From Saprospiraceae bacterium (GTDB lineage Bacteria > Bacteroidota > Bacteroidia > Chitinophagales > Saprospiraceae), in NCBI GenBank assembly GCA_016714445.1, contig JADJNF010000009.1, positions 558,001 to 622,000 of the forward strand: a stretch of 64,000 nucleotides of DNA, read 5' to 3'. The translations under genes and the position numbers were made by a program. Below, one piece after another: positions 30,956 to 40,054 of the stretch. The notes beneath the pieces are model-generated. The model was not told where the DNA came from. It searched no databases and saw only the letters and a program-made list of their open reading frames with translations. Positions within the stretch are counted from its first letter, which is position 1. Each line of letters opens with the position of its first letter.

Positions 30956-31698
30956 TCAGACTACTTATTATTGAAGATGAACCTATCATTGCAAAACATC
31001 TTGAGTGCGTTTTACAAGACCTTGGGTATGGCATCACAAACTCCTGCAGAACATCTTCTGATGCTTTAAAATCTTTGAAAAATGATCTGCCTGATATTAT
31101 TCTTTGTGATATCCACCTGGTTGGCGACCCTTGGGATGGAGTCCGTCTTGCACAGGAAATTCGATTGACATATGATTTGCCGATCATTTTTCTCACTGCT
31201 TTGACAGATGCAGCCACAATTCACAGTGCTGCAGCCGTTGACCCTGATGCTTATATTTCAAAACCATTTGCAGAAAGGTCCCTGTACGCAGCTATTGAAT
31301 TGGCAATATTTAAATTTTCACAAAAAAAAGAGCATTCGATAGATCAAAACGAAATAATACAGGATGAAGAAACTATTCCATTCTTCTCAGGAAATTTTTT
31401 TATAAAAGACAAAAAGCGCCTCATAAAGGTAAATACAGATGAAATACTATGGATCAAAGCAGAAGGAGCGTATACAAAATTGGTCACTATGGATCGTAAT
31501 TTTTTTTTAAGCACCAATCTGGGTACTTTGGAATATAAACTTAAAGACTTACCTTTCCTGAGAGTGCATCGTTCATTTTTAGTCAATTTCAAGTATATTG
31601 ATGCCGTAGAAGAAGATGTAATCGCAATTAATAATGAGCGCATTCCTATTGGTAAAAGTTTTCGTGAAGCATTTTATAAAAACTTAAATCAATTGTAA
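30952..31698 (+). CDS. LytTR-family response regulator
   Basis: The 248-aa protein has an N-terminal receiver domain with acidic pocket IIEDE, phosphoacceptor Asp about 53 (ILCDIHL), Thr/Ala switch region (FLTAL) and conserved Lys about 104 (YISKPF). Residues about 140-245 are a LytTR DNA-binding domain (IKAEGAYTKLVT, RVHRSFLVNFKYID). It starts at ATG 30952, overlapping the kinase stop by 4 bases. It probably controls target promoters when phosphorylated by that kinase. Targets cannot be read from the sequence; the adjacent T9SS genes are candidates by position only. Confidence 0.92.
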   Translation: MIRLLIIEDEPIIAKHLECVLQDLGYGITNSCRTSSDALKSLKNDLPDIILCDIHLVGDPWDGVRLAQEIRLTYDLPIIFLTALTDAATIHSAAAVDPDAYISKPFAERSLYAAIELAIFKFSQKKEHSIDQNEIIQDEETIPFFSGNFFIKDKKRLIKVNTDEILWIKAEGAYTKLVTMDRNFFLSTNLGTLEYKLKDLPFLRVHRSFLVNFKYIDAVEEDVIAINNERIPIGKSFREAFYKNLNQL

Positions 31699-31871
31699 TA
31701 AATGACACACATTTAGTATTTAAAGTCCATTCTAAAGCTTATAAAATCGTATATATTATGATGAAGGTATCATAACATGTATAGCTATTTTATTAGACAT
31801 TTGAAATAGAAGGTATCTTTTAGCAAGGTTGTCTCGAAGTCTTCCAACCTGGAAATGAGACGAAGATGTAC

Positions 31872-32054
31872 ATCTGGCAGACGGTCCCCGCTGATTATAT
31901 TGTTTTCACATCTTCGATTAGCGGTGGGATGCTTAAGAGTCATCTGACCGGGAGATGCGATGCGGTGGGACGGCTGGCAGACGTCCCACCGCTATCTCTG
32001 GTTTTTTCACATCTTCAATTACCGGTGGGATGCCTTATAGTCATCCGACCGGAA
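31872..32054. repeat. Two tandem copies of the structured 3'-flank repeat
   Basis: Copy one starts CTGGCAGACGGTCCCCGCT and ends GGTGGGATGCTTAAGAGTCA, then TCTGACCGGG. Copy two starts GGCTGGCAGACGTCCCACCG and ends GGTGGGATGCCTTATAGTCA, then TCCGACCGGA. Copy two has a clear CCCACCG/CGGTGGG stem. It is the best-preserved representative of this family in the window. Confidence 0.75.
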
Positions 32055-32062
32055 TAGCATAT

Positions 32063-32099
32063 AAAAAAGCAGCCGAAACCAATGTCCCAACTGCTTTTA
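32063..32099 (-). terminator. Conserved terminator of the LamG/MopE gene
   Basis: The minus-strand AAAAGCAG...CTGCTTTT stem has the same loop family as at 4951 and 11152; the inner pairs are weaker (AGCCG against TTGGG). It follows the gene whose stop is at 32299. Confidence 0.7.
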
Positions 32100-32157
32100 T
32101 AATTTATTAATTTATTGTCCCCAACCCGCCATTACCATTACATAGTAGGCCAGGTAC

Positions 32158-32298
32158 GAAATTTAGCAAATCAACAACTTAGCGATTTCGCAACTCCGCA
32201 AATCAGCAATTCAACAACTCCACAACTCCGCAACTTAACAAATCCACAATTCCGCAAACCCGCCTGACTCCTACGTAGTAAAACGGGCAGGTCAACAA
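32158..32298. repeat. Longest 8-bp-period repeat tract
   Basis: About a dozen consecutive octamers of the form CAAYYNNN, for example CAAATCAA, CAACTTAG, CAACTCCG, CAAATCAG, CAATTCAA, CAACTCCA, CAACTTAA and CAATTCCG. They are followed by a CCCGCCTGACTCC/ACGTAGTA segment that also occurs at 5037-5060. Confidence 0.75.
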
Positions 32299-35262
32299 TT
32301 ACAGATTGCTATTAACCACTACCCTTTTCGTCACATCCGGCAATCCTTCTGCTTTCACCCGAATGAGGTACATGCCATTGGCAAAATTGGTCAGGTCTAT
32401 TTCTTCCTTTACTTTGATGGCTTCAATAGTTGAAGATCGAAGCAATTTACCTTGCAGATTGTACATGTCTAATCGCACTTGTCGCTTGCCATAAGAACTC
32501 AAATCCAATGATATTATTCCAGTAGTCGGATTCGGCATGATGGCAAAATCAGCGACTGCAAATATATCTTCCTGAGTATTAATCGTTGGTTTCGTGATGT
32601 TTCCTCCAGTCACACTCACATTGGCAAAAGTCGCCGTGACTGTGCTATTGGCAGTATAATTCGTCACAACCAGCCCTACTTCGATACAATTGCCCATTAC
32701 AATAGTCTGCATTCCGCTCAAAGACCAGGAAGTTCCGTTTTGAGAAATATACATGGCAAACTGATTACCTGTACGTGTAATGCGCAACCAGTATCTGTTC
32801 TGACTCGGGAACTGTTGCGGGTATGCAGCTGCACCTGTTGTTGTACGGAATTCTCGTCTGCTGAAAGCACCAAGATTGGTCATCAACTGTGCTTTTTTGG
32901 CTCCGGCTACATTACTTTCTCTCATGGTAACTCCAGCCCAGCCTTGGCCAAGTGGAGTGATGCTGGTCACCTGTGCAGTGATGCTGCCATTGCCGCAGAG
33001 ATCGTTTTGGGCAAAGGCCAAAGCATCACTCGTGAAAGAATTTGTATAGTAGCAGTTTGTGCTTGTCAACGTAAATATTTCTGTGTTAAAATCATATGAA
33101 GCATTGCTTCCTGTATTACAATTCACACCATTAGGCTCTGAAGTCCAGCCGCAGGGAAGGAAATAAATTTCATCTACTAGACCATTACAATCGTTGTCTT
33201 TCCTATCACATAATTCTGGTGCATTGGGATATATCGTTTCATCACTATTGTCGCAATCTCCGGTAAGCGTGGTATTGTAATATCCAGCTGCAGAACAAAG
33301 ATCCTGATACGTATTACTAACACCGTAGCCATCCCCATCAAAATCATAATAAAAACGAGTCCTGACTCCTTCATCGGTCATTTCATCACAATCATTGTCG
33401 ATCCCATCACAAAGCTCAGGTGCTCCGGGATAAACCTCATCATTATTGTCGTTGCAATCAGTATTATTCAGTACAAACCCATCAGGACGGATACAGCCTA
33501 CCTGGGTGGAGTTAGGATCACCATAACCATCACCATCACTATCAGCATAAAAGGTAACAGGATCAGGCATTTCTGTAGCATTTCCAATAACTTCTATGTC
33601 ATCAATCAAAAGTAAAAACTGATCGTTGGATATGTTACGAAAAGCAACATAAACTGACTGTCCGGCATATCCTGAAAGGTCAACTTCTCTGTCTGTCCAG
33701 GTGGAATTTTCTGCTGAAACAGAAAAAACAAGATCAGAATTGGTCAGCATATTACCTATGTTACCATCGCTGCCATTCGGAGGCCCGTTGGAGATACTCA
33801 TCACCCGTACTTCATAACCATCCGGGAATCCGGGATCAGGAGCAACTGCTTTCCATTTTAACATAGAGCCTGCTGTAATTTGGCCTATGAGCGGAGTCCA
33901 CATCCAATCGTCTGCAACACCAGCCGGACTAGTCCATGAGGTGCTGAAAGCGCAGGAATCTGCCACATTAAAGATGAAGTCTTCCCGTCGTTCCCAAGCC
34001 TGATTAACATAGCTTACGGAGGCGGCTGGAGCTCTATTGTCAACATTGGCCAGCAACCAGCCCATAGGAAAAGTATAAGTGCCGGAGCCGCCGGCCGTAG
34101 GGCCTGAAATATTGTCAAAATCTTCAGAGAACAGAACTCCACCCGGGAAACTACTACCATCATCTACAAGGCCGTCACAATTATCATCTATATCATTTCC
34201 ACACAGTTCAGTTTGCCCCGGATTTACATTATCATTACAATCGTCGCAATCCCCTTGTGCTGTAGAGTATCCATCGCCGTCCATATCTTCGCCATCATCC
34301 GCAATACCACTACAATCGTTATCTATGTTATCACAGATTTCAGTACCTTCAGGATTTATGTTTTCATTGTCATCATTACAATCTTTATTATTACCAACCG
34401 TACCTGTAGGACAGCCACTTTCTTCAGGTTCTATACCGGAGCCTTCAGCATCGCCGTACCCATCACCATCTGCGTCAATATAACAAAGGCAAATATTTCC
34501 GGCAATAGCTGCCACTTCTGTCGCGCTAAGTGCCCGATTGTACAAGCGGAATTCATCCATCAATGAGCCGGAAGCCAGGCCGAGGTTCGCTGAATAACCA
34601 CCGACTTTAAAGGGTCCGGTGCCGGTTAAATTCACTGTTCCCTGTGCTACGGTATTGACCAATACACCATTCAGATATGCCTTCACATTATTCAGTGTGT
34701 TATCATACACAAACGTAATGACCTGTGGGCCTGCTGTTGCCCCTCCGTTCACAGCTATATCAGTTAGTCCACCGCCACGCAGCCAGAAGTTGTCGGCTCC
34801 AGCTACCCCATTGGTAAAGCATCGAAAACCGTTGGTGTTGACTTCTCCAAAAATATACCACAGCTGTGAATAATTTGAAACGTTGTTAATCCAAAGAGAA
34901 AGGGTCCATGAGCTCCCTCCCAGATTTGGTATCCAACCGCTATTGACGAAATTAGAAGTGGAACTAGATCCGGTTCCAATCAATGCACCTCCGCATTGGC
35001 CTTCCGATCCCTGCGTTTGATCTCCTGTAATGGTGGCTGTTTCAGTTCCTGCCGGGGGTGTACTCGCTTCATTGGGTACGCTGGTTCCCGATCCATTAAA
35101 ACGGTAGTAAAGTAGTTCCGGTGTCTGGGCAATCACCTGATTCTGCTGAAGAAACAGTAACGTAAATCCTATCAGAAAAAGATTTTGAAAAGTTTGTTTT
35201 TTTGCCCAAAACAATGATAAGAAAGAAAAAGCACTTTTTGGAAATTGGAGATTCTGTAACAT
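32299..35262 (-). CDS. Secreted LamG/MopE/cleaved-adhesin protein with T9SS sorting domain
   Basis: The 987-aa protein starts at ATG 35262, with a signal sequence ending near residue 45 (LFLQQNQVIAQ). Residues about 50-255 form a LamG-like jelly roll (SWTLSLWINN...FRLYNRALSATEVAAIAG). Short DxDGDGYGD metal-binding repeats follow, then a cleaved-adhesin/choice-of-anchor-J domain (VLFSEDFDN...LLIDDIEVIG, about 375-570). Two further MopE-like units, the shared jelly-roll-like domain and a Por sorting domain (IMPNPTTG) complete it. It looks like a surface adhesin or carbohydrate-binding protein. The last roughly 286 residues are the cassette also present in three other genes here. Confidence 0.9.
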   Translation of the reverse strand: MLQNLQFPKSAFSFLSLFWAKKQTFQNLFLIGFTLLFLQQNQVIAQTPELLYYRFNGSGTSVPNEASTPPAGTETATITGDQTQGSEGQCGGALIGTGSSSTSNFVNSGWIPNLGGSSWTLSLWINNVSNYSQLWYIFGEVNTNGFRCFTNGVAGADNFWLRGGGLTDIAVNGGATAGPQVITFVYDNTLNNVKAYLNGVLVNTVAQGTVNLTGTGPFKVGGYSANLGLASGSLMDEFRLYNRALSATEVAAIAGNICLCYIDADGDGYGDAEGSGIEPEESGCPTGTVGNNKDCNDDNENINPEGTEICDNIDNDCSGIADDGEDMDGDGYSTAQGDCDDCNDNVNPGQTELCGNDIDDNCDGLVDDGSSFPGGVLFSEDFDNISGPTAGGSGTYTFPMGWLLANVDNRAPAASVSYVNQAWERREDFIFNVADSCAFSTSWTSPAGVADDWMWTPLIGQITAGSMLKWKAVAPDPGFPDGYEVRVMSISNGPPNGSDGNIGNMLTNSDLVFSVSAENSTWTDREVDLSGYAGQSVYVAFRNISNDQFLLLIDDIEVIGNATEMPDPVTFYADSDGDGYGDPNSTQVGCIRPDGFVLNNTDCNDNNDEVYPGAPELCDGIDNDCDEMTDEGVRTRFYYDFDGDGYGVSNTYQDLCSAAGYYNTTLTGDCDNSDETIYPNAPELCDRKDNDCNGLVDEIYFLPCGWTSEPNGVNCNTGSNASYDFNTEIFTLTSTNCYYTNSFTSDALAFAQNDLCGNGSITAQVTSITPLGQGWAGVTMRESNVAGAKKAQLMTNLGAFSRREFRTTTGAAAYPQQFPSQNRYWLRITRTGNQFAMYISQNGTSWSLSGMQTIVMGNCIEVGLVVTNYTANSTVTATFANVSVTGGNITKPTINTQEDIFAVADFAIMPNPTTGIISLDLSSYGKRQVRLDMYNLQGKLLRSSTIEAIKVKEEIDLTNFANGMYLIRVKAEGLPDVTKRVVVNSNL

Positions 35263-35744
35263 GGTTGGTTGTTTTGAAGTCGAATAATAGATTGTAATTG
35301 TGAATTTTATTTGATATCTATTTTAAGTTAATACTTTTTATTTAATTGAGTTTTCTTATATTCTTGGAAGATTGAAATTTTTTGAACGCACATAATATTT
35401 TGATATTCCTTTGAATTAGGGGTAAAAATAAAACAATAATTTGTATTTAAAAGAATATAACTGATATTTCTAAAAATATGTACCGTATTTATAGCCAATG
35501 ATGTATATAATTTTTAATTTTTATATAAAATCTGGCAGTGAACATGAATCCATTTTGAACTTATAAAAAATATTTGGTCCTGAGAAGTAAAACGTCATAG
35601 AAAAACTTAGATATCAAATCTAGCTGTAAGGAAAAACTACCTCTTAGACATACATGAATGTTTAGTTAAGAAAGTTTAAGGACTTTCGAGCGAAAGAGCT
35701 GTCTGTAAATCCATATTAAAATGTAAATTTTTAATTTCTTTCAT

Positions 35745-35960
35745 CATCTGAAATCAGATTACTGGCAGACATCCAACCACAATCTTTGATGATTTGGGAT
35801 CTTAGATTACTGGTAAAATGCCTAAGAATCAGCCTACCGAATGAGTATACATAAAAAAAAGCAGTCTAAACAAATGTCCCAACTGCTTTTCTGTTTTATC
35901 AATTTACAATCCACAACCCCGCCTTACCTATACGTAGTAGGCCTTGAGCAACAAAACCAG
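35745..35960. repeat. Orphan copy of T9SS 3'-flank (structured repeat plus terminator)
   Basis: Contains ACTGGCAGACATCCAACC (structured repeat start), TTACTGGTAAAATGCCTAAG (its 3' part), a terminator-like AAAAAAGCAG...CTGCTTTT at 35853-35890 and a CCCGCCTTACC/ACGTAGTAGG remnant. The order matches the flanks at 4867, 18539 and 31969. No CTD gene follows, so it is likely a relic of a deleted gene. Confidence 0.65.
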
Positions 35961-36100
35961 ACAGTCGAAGATATTTTAAACGTTAAGCTAAATAACAAAA
36001 TGAAGCTTGGCCTTTAAATTGTAATAGACAAAGTAAAATCTGATATAACAGGCTCACACACTTTTTCTTTTAAATTTTAACCATTGCCGATTAAACCATT

Positions 36101-36108
36101 TATATTTG
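36101..36108 (+). promoter_or_regulatory. TAnnTTTG promoter box before PspC-like gene
   Basis: TATATTTG matches the Bacteroidota -7 consensus 32 bases before the ATG at 36140. The -33 element is not clear. Confidence 0.5.
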
Positions 36109-36139
36109 TAGGTGTTATGACTTTCAAAATGCTTATATT

Positions 36140-36361
36140 ATGTCCTTAATGGAAAATACCATACAGCCAATCATTGAAAAATATAGTTTTGGAGTATGTA
36201 GTTTTATAGCTGATAAGTGGGGTCTGAATGTATCAAAAGTCAGGATGTACTTTATTTACAGTAGCTTTGTTGCTTTTGGCTCTCCGGTGATATTTTATCT
36301 GATCACAGCCTTCTGGATAAACATAAAAAAATATATCAGAAACGATGTGGGCATCAACTGA
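36140..36361 (+). CDS. PspC-domain small membrane protein
   Basis: The 73-aa protein is the length of a minimal PspC domain and has its typical pattern: a short amphipathic start (FGVCSFIADKWGLNVSKVRMYFIY) followed by one hydrophobic segment (VAFGSPVIFYLITAFWI) and a basic tail. PspC proteins are inner-membrane stress-response partners. A second ATG at 36149 (MENTIQ) is an equally plausible start. It is followed 15 bases later by a membrane protein gene on the same strand, so the two are probably co-transcribed. Function beyond the family is inferred. Confidence 0.75.
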   Translation: MSLMENTIQPIIEKYSFGVCSFIADKWGLNVSKVRMYFIYSSFVAFGSPVIFYLITAFWINIKKYIRNDVGIN

Positions 36362-36376
36362 TGGTAATCTATATGG

Positions 36377-37183
36377 ATGAATCAGTTATTTAATCACTAC
36401 CTCAGGCAATATTATCATCTCGCGATCTGTACCTTTTGTATCACAGCCTTTACCTATAAATCAGCTGCCATTGATGTACATTGGGTATATGTTACATGGG
36501 TTGCCGTAGTGTCATACATTTTATACAACTTTCACTATCTTTTTTTGTGTGAAAAAAAACAATTTTATATTGAGTGGAAAAAAAACTATTTATTTCCTGT
36601 AAAATTACTGGTTATTATTTATATTGGTTTCTTACAGTTAAAAAACATAGATTCTGAAATCCCGGCTTTGCTGATATCTTTCTTTTTATCTATCATTTAT
36701 TTTCGAAAAACGATTCTAAACAGCCACGCGCTTCGTCAAAATTACCTGCTAAAACCTCTGATCATTGGGGTGGTGTTTGCCATCCTAACCGCTTATATAC
36801 CTTACCTGCATGCAGGGTATACTGTATCAGAATCACTTTTTCTGTCTGTTGCCCGATGTACTTTTATTGCTGCGTTATCTTTGACTTTTGACATAGGAGA
36901 TATTTTGGAAGACACAGAGACACCTACGATAACATTACCGCAAAAAGTGGGTATTCGCACAACAAAGTGGGTCACCACGATTTTATTGCTGATTTCCGGT
37001 TTGATAGAAGCATACGGCGCCTGGATATTTCTGATTGAATTTCCCGCATTGATTGTTTTATTTTTCACCTATTTTTTTGCTTGGGTTTTGATCATAAAGT
37101 CCGGCTCTTCCAGACCTAACTGGTACTACCTGTTTTTGGTCGATGGTACGATGGCGATGCCTTTGCTTTTTAGTTTGATTTAA
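36377..37183 (+). CDS. UbiA-like prenyltransferase-superfamily membrane protein
   Basis: The 268-aa protein has about eight hydrophobic segments. DIGDILEDTETPTITLPQKVG resembles the second aspartate-rich motif of UbiA-type prenyltransferases (DxxDxxxD...TLPxxLG). The first motif, normally NDxxD, is not apparent near YILYNFHYLFLCEK, so catalytic activity is uncertain. It could be a divergent enzyme of quinone or lipid biosynthesis, or a non-catalytic relative. It is probably in an operon with the PspC-like gene upstream. Confidence 0.6.
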   Translation: MNQLFNHYLRQYYHLAICTFCITAFTYKSAAIDVHWVYVTWVAVVSYILYNFHYLFLCEKKQFYIEWKKNYLFPVKLLVIIYIGFLQLKNIDSEIPALLISFFLSIIYFRKTILNSHALRQNYLLKPLIIGVVFAILTAYIPYLHAGYTVSESLFLSVARCTFIAALSLTFDIGDILEDTETPTITLPQKVGIRTTKWVTTILLLISGLIEAYGAWIFLIEFPALIVLFFTYFFAWVLIIKSGSSRPNWYYLFLVDGTMAMPLLFSLI

Positions 37184-37283
37184 AGAGAAATGATTTAATA
37201 AAAAATTAATATATACTTTACTGTCAGCCATTGACATAAAAACGAATTTGTTGTAAATTGCCATAAATATAATCAACAACAAA

Positions 37284-37757
37284 ATGGAATGGCGAAAATT
37301 CAATGGAGAGAGACTGAATTTACCTCTGGAAGAAACCGTAGAAAATGCTATCATCAAGGAAATAGAGCTTGGCCATCGATTGAAAATATGCATCGGATCT
37401 GACTCACAGGTAAAAGGAAAAATCACTGAATTTGCGACTGTAATTGTATTCCTGCGTGAGAAAAAAGGTGGTTTTATGTATTTCAGCAATGAAAAAACCA
37501 TACAAAGGATGTCCCTTAAGGAAAGAATGATCAGAGAAGTCTCGAGTTCAGTTCAGTTGGCTTATAGTCTTTGTCCCCTTTTGGACAAATATCATGTCGA
37601 ACTTGAAGTCCACGCAGACATCAATACTGATCCCGGTTTTAAGTCAAATGTAGCACTTAAAGATGCGATGGGTTACATCCTTGGGATGGGGTTTGTATTT
37701 AAAGCAAAACCGGAAGCATTTGCATCATCTTGTTGTGCAGATAGGAAAGTGCAGTAA
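37284..37757 (+). CDS. YkuK-like (DUF458) RNase H-fold protein
   Basis: The 157-aa protein carries IGSDSQVKGK, an RNase H-like first strand with Asp, and a later HADIN motif with an acidic residue (LEVHADINTDPGF), as in the Bacillus YkuK/DUF458 family. The natural function of that family is poorly known. The gene ends 4 bases before the convergent response regulator gene. The stop at 37755-37757 gives a normal family length. Confidence 0.75.
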   Translation: MEWRKFNGERLNLPLEETVENAIIKEIELGHRLKICIGSDSQVKGKITEFATVIVFLREKKGGFMYFSNEKTIQRMSLKERMIREVSSSVQLAYSLCPLLDKYHVELEVHADINTDPGFKSNVALKDAMGYILGMGFVFKAKPEAFASSCCADRKVQ

Positions 37758-37761
37758 AATA

Positions 37762-38418
37762 TTATGTTTTAGGATCAATCAGATGGTATTCCAAAACCGT
37801 TCTGACCAATCCGGCTGTATTTTTTGCACCCAATTTTATCATTATATTTCTTCGGTGAGTTTCTACTGTGCCAAAGCTGATAAATAATGCATCTGCAATT
37901 TCCTGAGTAGTCTTTTCATCTATAATCATGGTTAGTATCTGTTTTTCGCGATCAGAAAGTTTAGGAAAAGGTGAATTTATAATTTTACCATTTGCAGGTG
38001 AGTTGTCATTAAACAAAACAATATTTGAAATCTCTTCGCTCAGATATCTTTTACCAGACATGACTTCTTGTATAGCATGAATGATTTCATCTTTTCCTGC
38101 ATTTTTATGAAGATATGCATCTGCGCCACTTTTTAGCATTAATCTGATCATATTGCTTTCGCCAAGCATCGATAGAGCAATTACTTTTATGCCGGGAAAA
38201 GATTTTTTAAGCCTTTTACACGTTTCAATTCCATTCAGTTCCGGCATATTGATATCTAAAAGTACAATATCCATTGCATTTCCTTTTTCTAAAGATTCAA
38301 GCAATTGTAATCCGGTTTTGAACGAAGAAACCACCTGAAATTCCGAATGATCAGACAATAATAGTTGCAGCCCTTCTATCACCAATTGATGGTCATCCGT
38401 AATGCATACTTTAATCAT
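37762..38418 (-). CDS. NarL/FixJ-type response regulator (LuxR HTH)
   Basis: The 218-aa protein has a receiver domain with acidic pair ITDDH, phosphoacceptor Asp55 (VLLDINMPE), ALSML switch and K in YLHKNAG. A C-terminal LuxR-type helix-turn-helix follows (LSDREKQILTMI...TTQEIADALFISFGTVETHRRNIMIKLG). It follows the kinase gene with a 6-base gap on the same strand, so kinase and regulator form one operon. Output is transcription control; targets are not visible here. Confidence 0.93.
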   Translation of the reverse strand: MIKVCITDDHQLVIEGLQLLLSDHSEFQVVSSFKTGLQLLESLEKGNAMDIVLLDINMPELNGIETCKRLKKSFPGIKVIALSMLGESNMIRLMLKSGADAYLHKNAGKDEIIHAIQEVMSGKRYLSEEISNIVLFNDNSPANGKIINSPFPKLSDREKQILTMIIDEKTTQEIADALFISFGTVETHRRNIMIKLGAKNTAGLVRTVLEYHLIDPKT

Positions 38419-38424
38419 GCTCCA

Positions 38425-39948
38425 CTAATTTTGATTTGGTGTGATAGTATCTGTTAGTATATTCAATGGAATTTCTATATTTATGGTCGTACCATGTCCG
38501 GGAGATGAATCATAATTTATTTTACCACTCAAATAACTTACTCTCGAATCTATACTTTTTAGGCCCATTCCTCCTCCTTTCAATAAATGATTAATATCAA
38601 ACCCTTTGCCATTATCTTCAATCAGGATATTTAATCCTTCTTTATGGCACATCAACTGAATAAATAATTTTGTTGCATTCGCATGTTTGACGGCATTGGT
38701 AGTGATTTCCTGAATGATGCGATACAACATGTTGGAATGTTGCTCATTTAACTTCAATTCATCACCATTAAATATTTCGAGTTCACAAGGCAAGCCTCTG
38801 GCAATAACACTTTCTTTTAAATCTTCCAGGGCTCCTTTCAGTCCGGAAATTTTAATGGAATATGGTACCATATCATGCGCAATCCTACGGACTTCTATGC
38901 ATGCTTCGTCGATCAGTTTATTTGTTTTATTATAGATATTAAGATTTTCCAATTGTTGAATTTCTTTTTGTATACTCTGAAAATGAGCTTTTACTGTAGT
39001 GAGTAAACCTCCTAAACCGTCGTGCAAGTCCTGTGCTATCCTCAATCGTTCCGCCTCCTGTCCTTCAATGACCGAATTGAGCGAAAGCAATTTATTGGTA
39101 TGTTCTAGTTCTTTAATTTTTTGATCTCTGATTTCGTTGTCTTTTAGCATCATCTGGGTTTTAAATCTGACATTCCTAAAATATAAAATACCTATTGTAA
39201 AAAAAATAAAACACAATCCGGATATTACTGCCCATAAAGTTCTTGTCCTCAGACTCGCACTTTTTAGTTCCAATTCCTGTTTGATCAGTTGATTTTCCTT
39301 TTCTTTGGTTTGATACTTTACTTCATAATCTGCCACCTGAATTTTAAAATTTTCATTACTCATAGAGTCTTCCAGTGCTATATATTTTTCAATCCAATGG
39401 TAAGCATCTTTTGGTTGATTTTTCTTTTTGTAAGCTTCGTACAAGGCATAATGTGCATTTCTGAGAGGTAACCCCCGATCTTTGAGAATCGGGTCTGAAA
39501 TTATTTTTTCATATTGATCAATGGCTTTGTCTAATTCTCCCTTCTCATTATAAATTTGAGCCAGTTCGATTCTTCGGGCATCGGAAGAATCGGTTGGTTT
39601 ATCAGATAATTCAGTCCTTTTGAGGCTCTCTTCCAGAAGTTTTTTAGCAAGTTCTTTATCTGTAAAAAGCTCCATTATTCCCAGATGGTTGATATCAAGC
39701 TCTTTTTTTCCTGCTTTTTTAAAACGTATAAATTCATCCAGATATTTATTAAACTGGATCATATTGCCTCTGTTTTTTGTCGCATCAAGCAATGTATGGA
39801 GGACATATCCTTTATTCATTCGATTGGTAGAATTTTTTATAAATTCATAGGATTTTTCGAGATACTCATCTGCTTTTTCAAAGTTTTTCATAGCAACATA
39901 CACCAGATACCTGTTATAATTTGGTTTCCAATAAGACTCAGAATCCAT
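38425..39948 (-). CDS. TPR histidine kinase (HisKA_3), C-terminal part of a frameshifted gene
   Basis: The 507 residues hold TPR repeats, a membrane helix (LWAVISGLCFIFFTIGILYF), a coiled-coil-like linker, a HisKA_3 phosphoacceptor motif (EAERLRIAQDLHDGLGGLL) and a HATPase domain (IEDNGKGFDI, GGGMGLKSI). The ATG at 39948 is internal. The frame reads on upstream as YYINESEKILKEHN and KALFNYYSSLSNVYYL to about 40085, where it meets the N-terminal ORF. The joined product would be a roughly 655-aa NarX/DesK-like sensor paired with the LuxR regulator downstream. Confidence 0.85.
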   Translation of the reverse strand: MDSESYWKPNYNRYLVYVAMKNFEKADEYLEKSYEFIKNSTNRMNKGYVLHTLLDATKNRGNMIQFNKYLDEFIRFKKAGKKELDINHLGIMELFTDKELAKKLLEESLKRTELSDKPTDSSDARRIELAQIYNEKGELDKAIDQYEKIISDPILKDRGLPLRNAHYALYEAYKKKNQPKDAYHWIEKYIALEDSMSNENFKIQVADYEVKYQTKEKENQLIKQELELKSASLRTRTLWAVISGLCFIFFTIGILYFRNVRFKTQMMLKDNEIRDQKIKELEHTNKLLSLNSVIEGQEAERLRIAQDLHDGLGGLLTTVKAHFQSIQKEIQQLENLNIYNKTNKLIDEACIEVRRIAHDMVPYSIKISGLKGALEDLKESVIARGLPCELEIFNGDELKLNEQHSNMLYRIIQEITTNAVKHANATKLFIQLMCHKEGLNILIEDNGKGFDINHLLKGGGMGLKSIDSRVSYLSGKINYDSSPGHGTTINIEIPLNILTDTITPNQN

Positions 39949-40054
39949 GTTATGTTCTTTCAGAATTTTTTCACTTTCATTAATATAATAAAAAGCACTA
40001 TCTCCTTTGACCGGAGCGGTCAGATAGTATACATTGCTCAGAGAAGAATAGTAA

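Larger units (their letters stand above)
31699..32298. other. Intergenic region with duplicated structured repeat
   Basis: No gene is supported. The left part (31699-31860) is featureless AT-rich sequence. Two tandem structured repeats (31872-31952 and 31969-32054), the conserved terminator (32063-32099) and the longest octamer-period tract (32158-32298) follow. Confidence 0.6.
35263..36139. other. Long AT-rich intergenic region with orphan 3'-cassette flank
   Basis: No gene is supported in 877 bp. The left part should hold the promoter of the minus-strand gene starting at 35262. Around 35745-35960 there is a copy of the downstream flank seen after the four T9SS genes, but with no T9SS coding sequence to its right. 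A TATATTTG promoter box at 36101 serves the next plus-strand gene. Confidence 0.6.
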
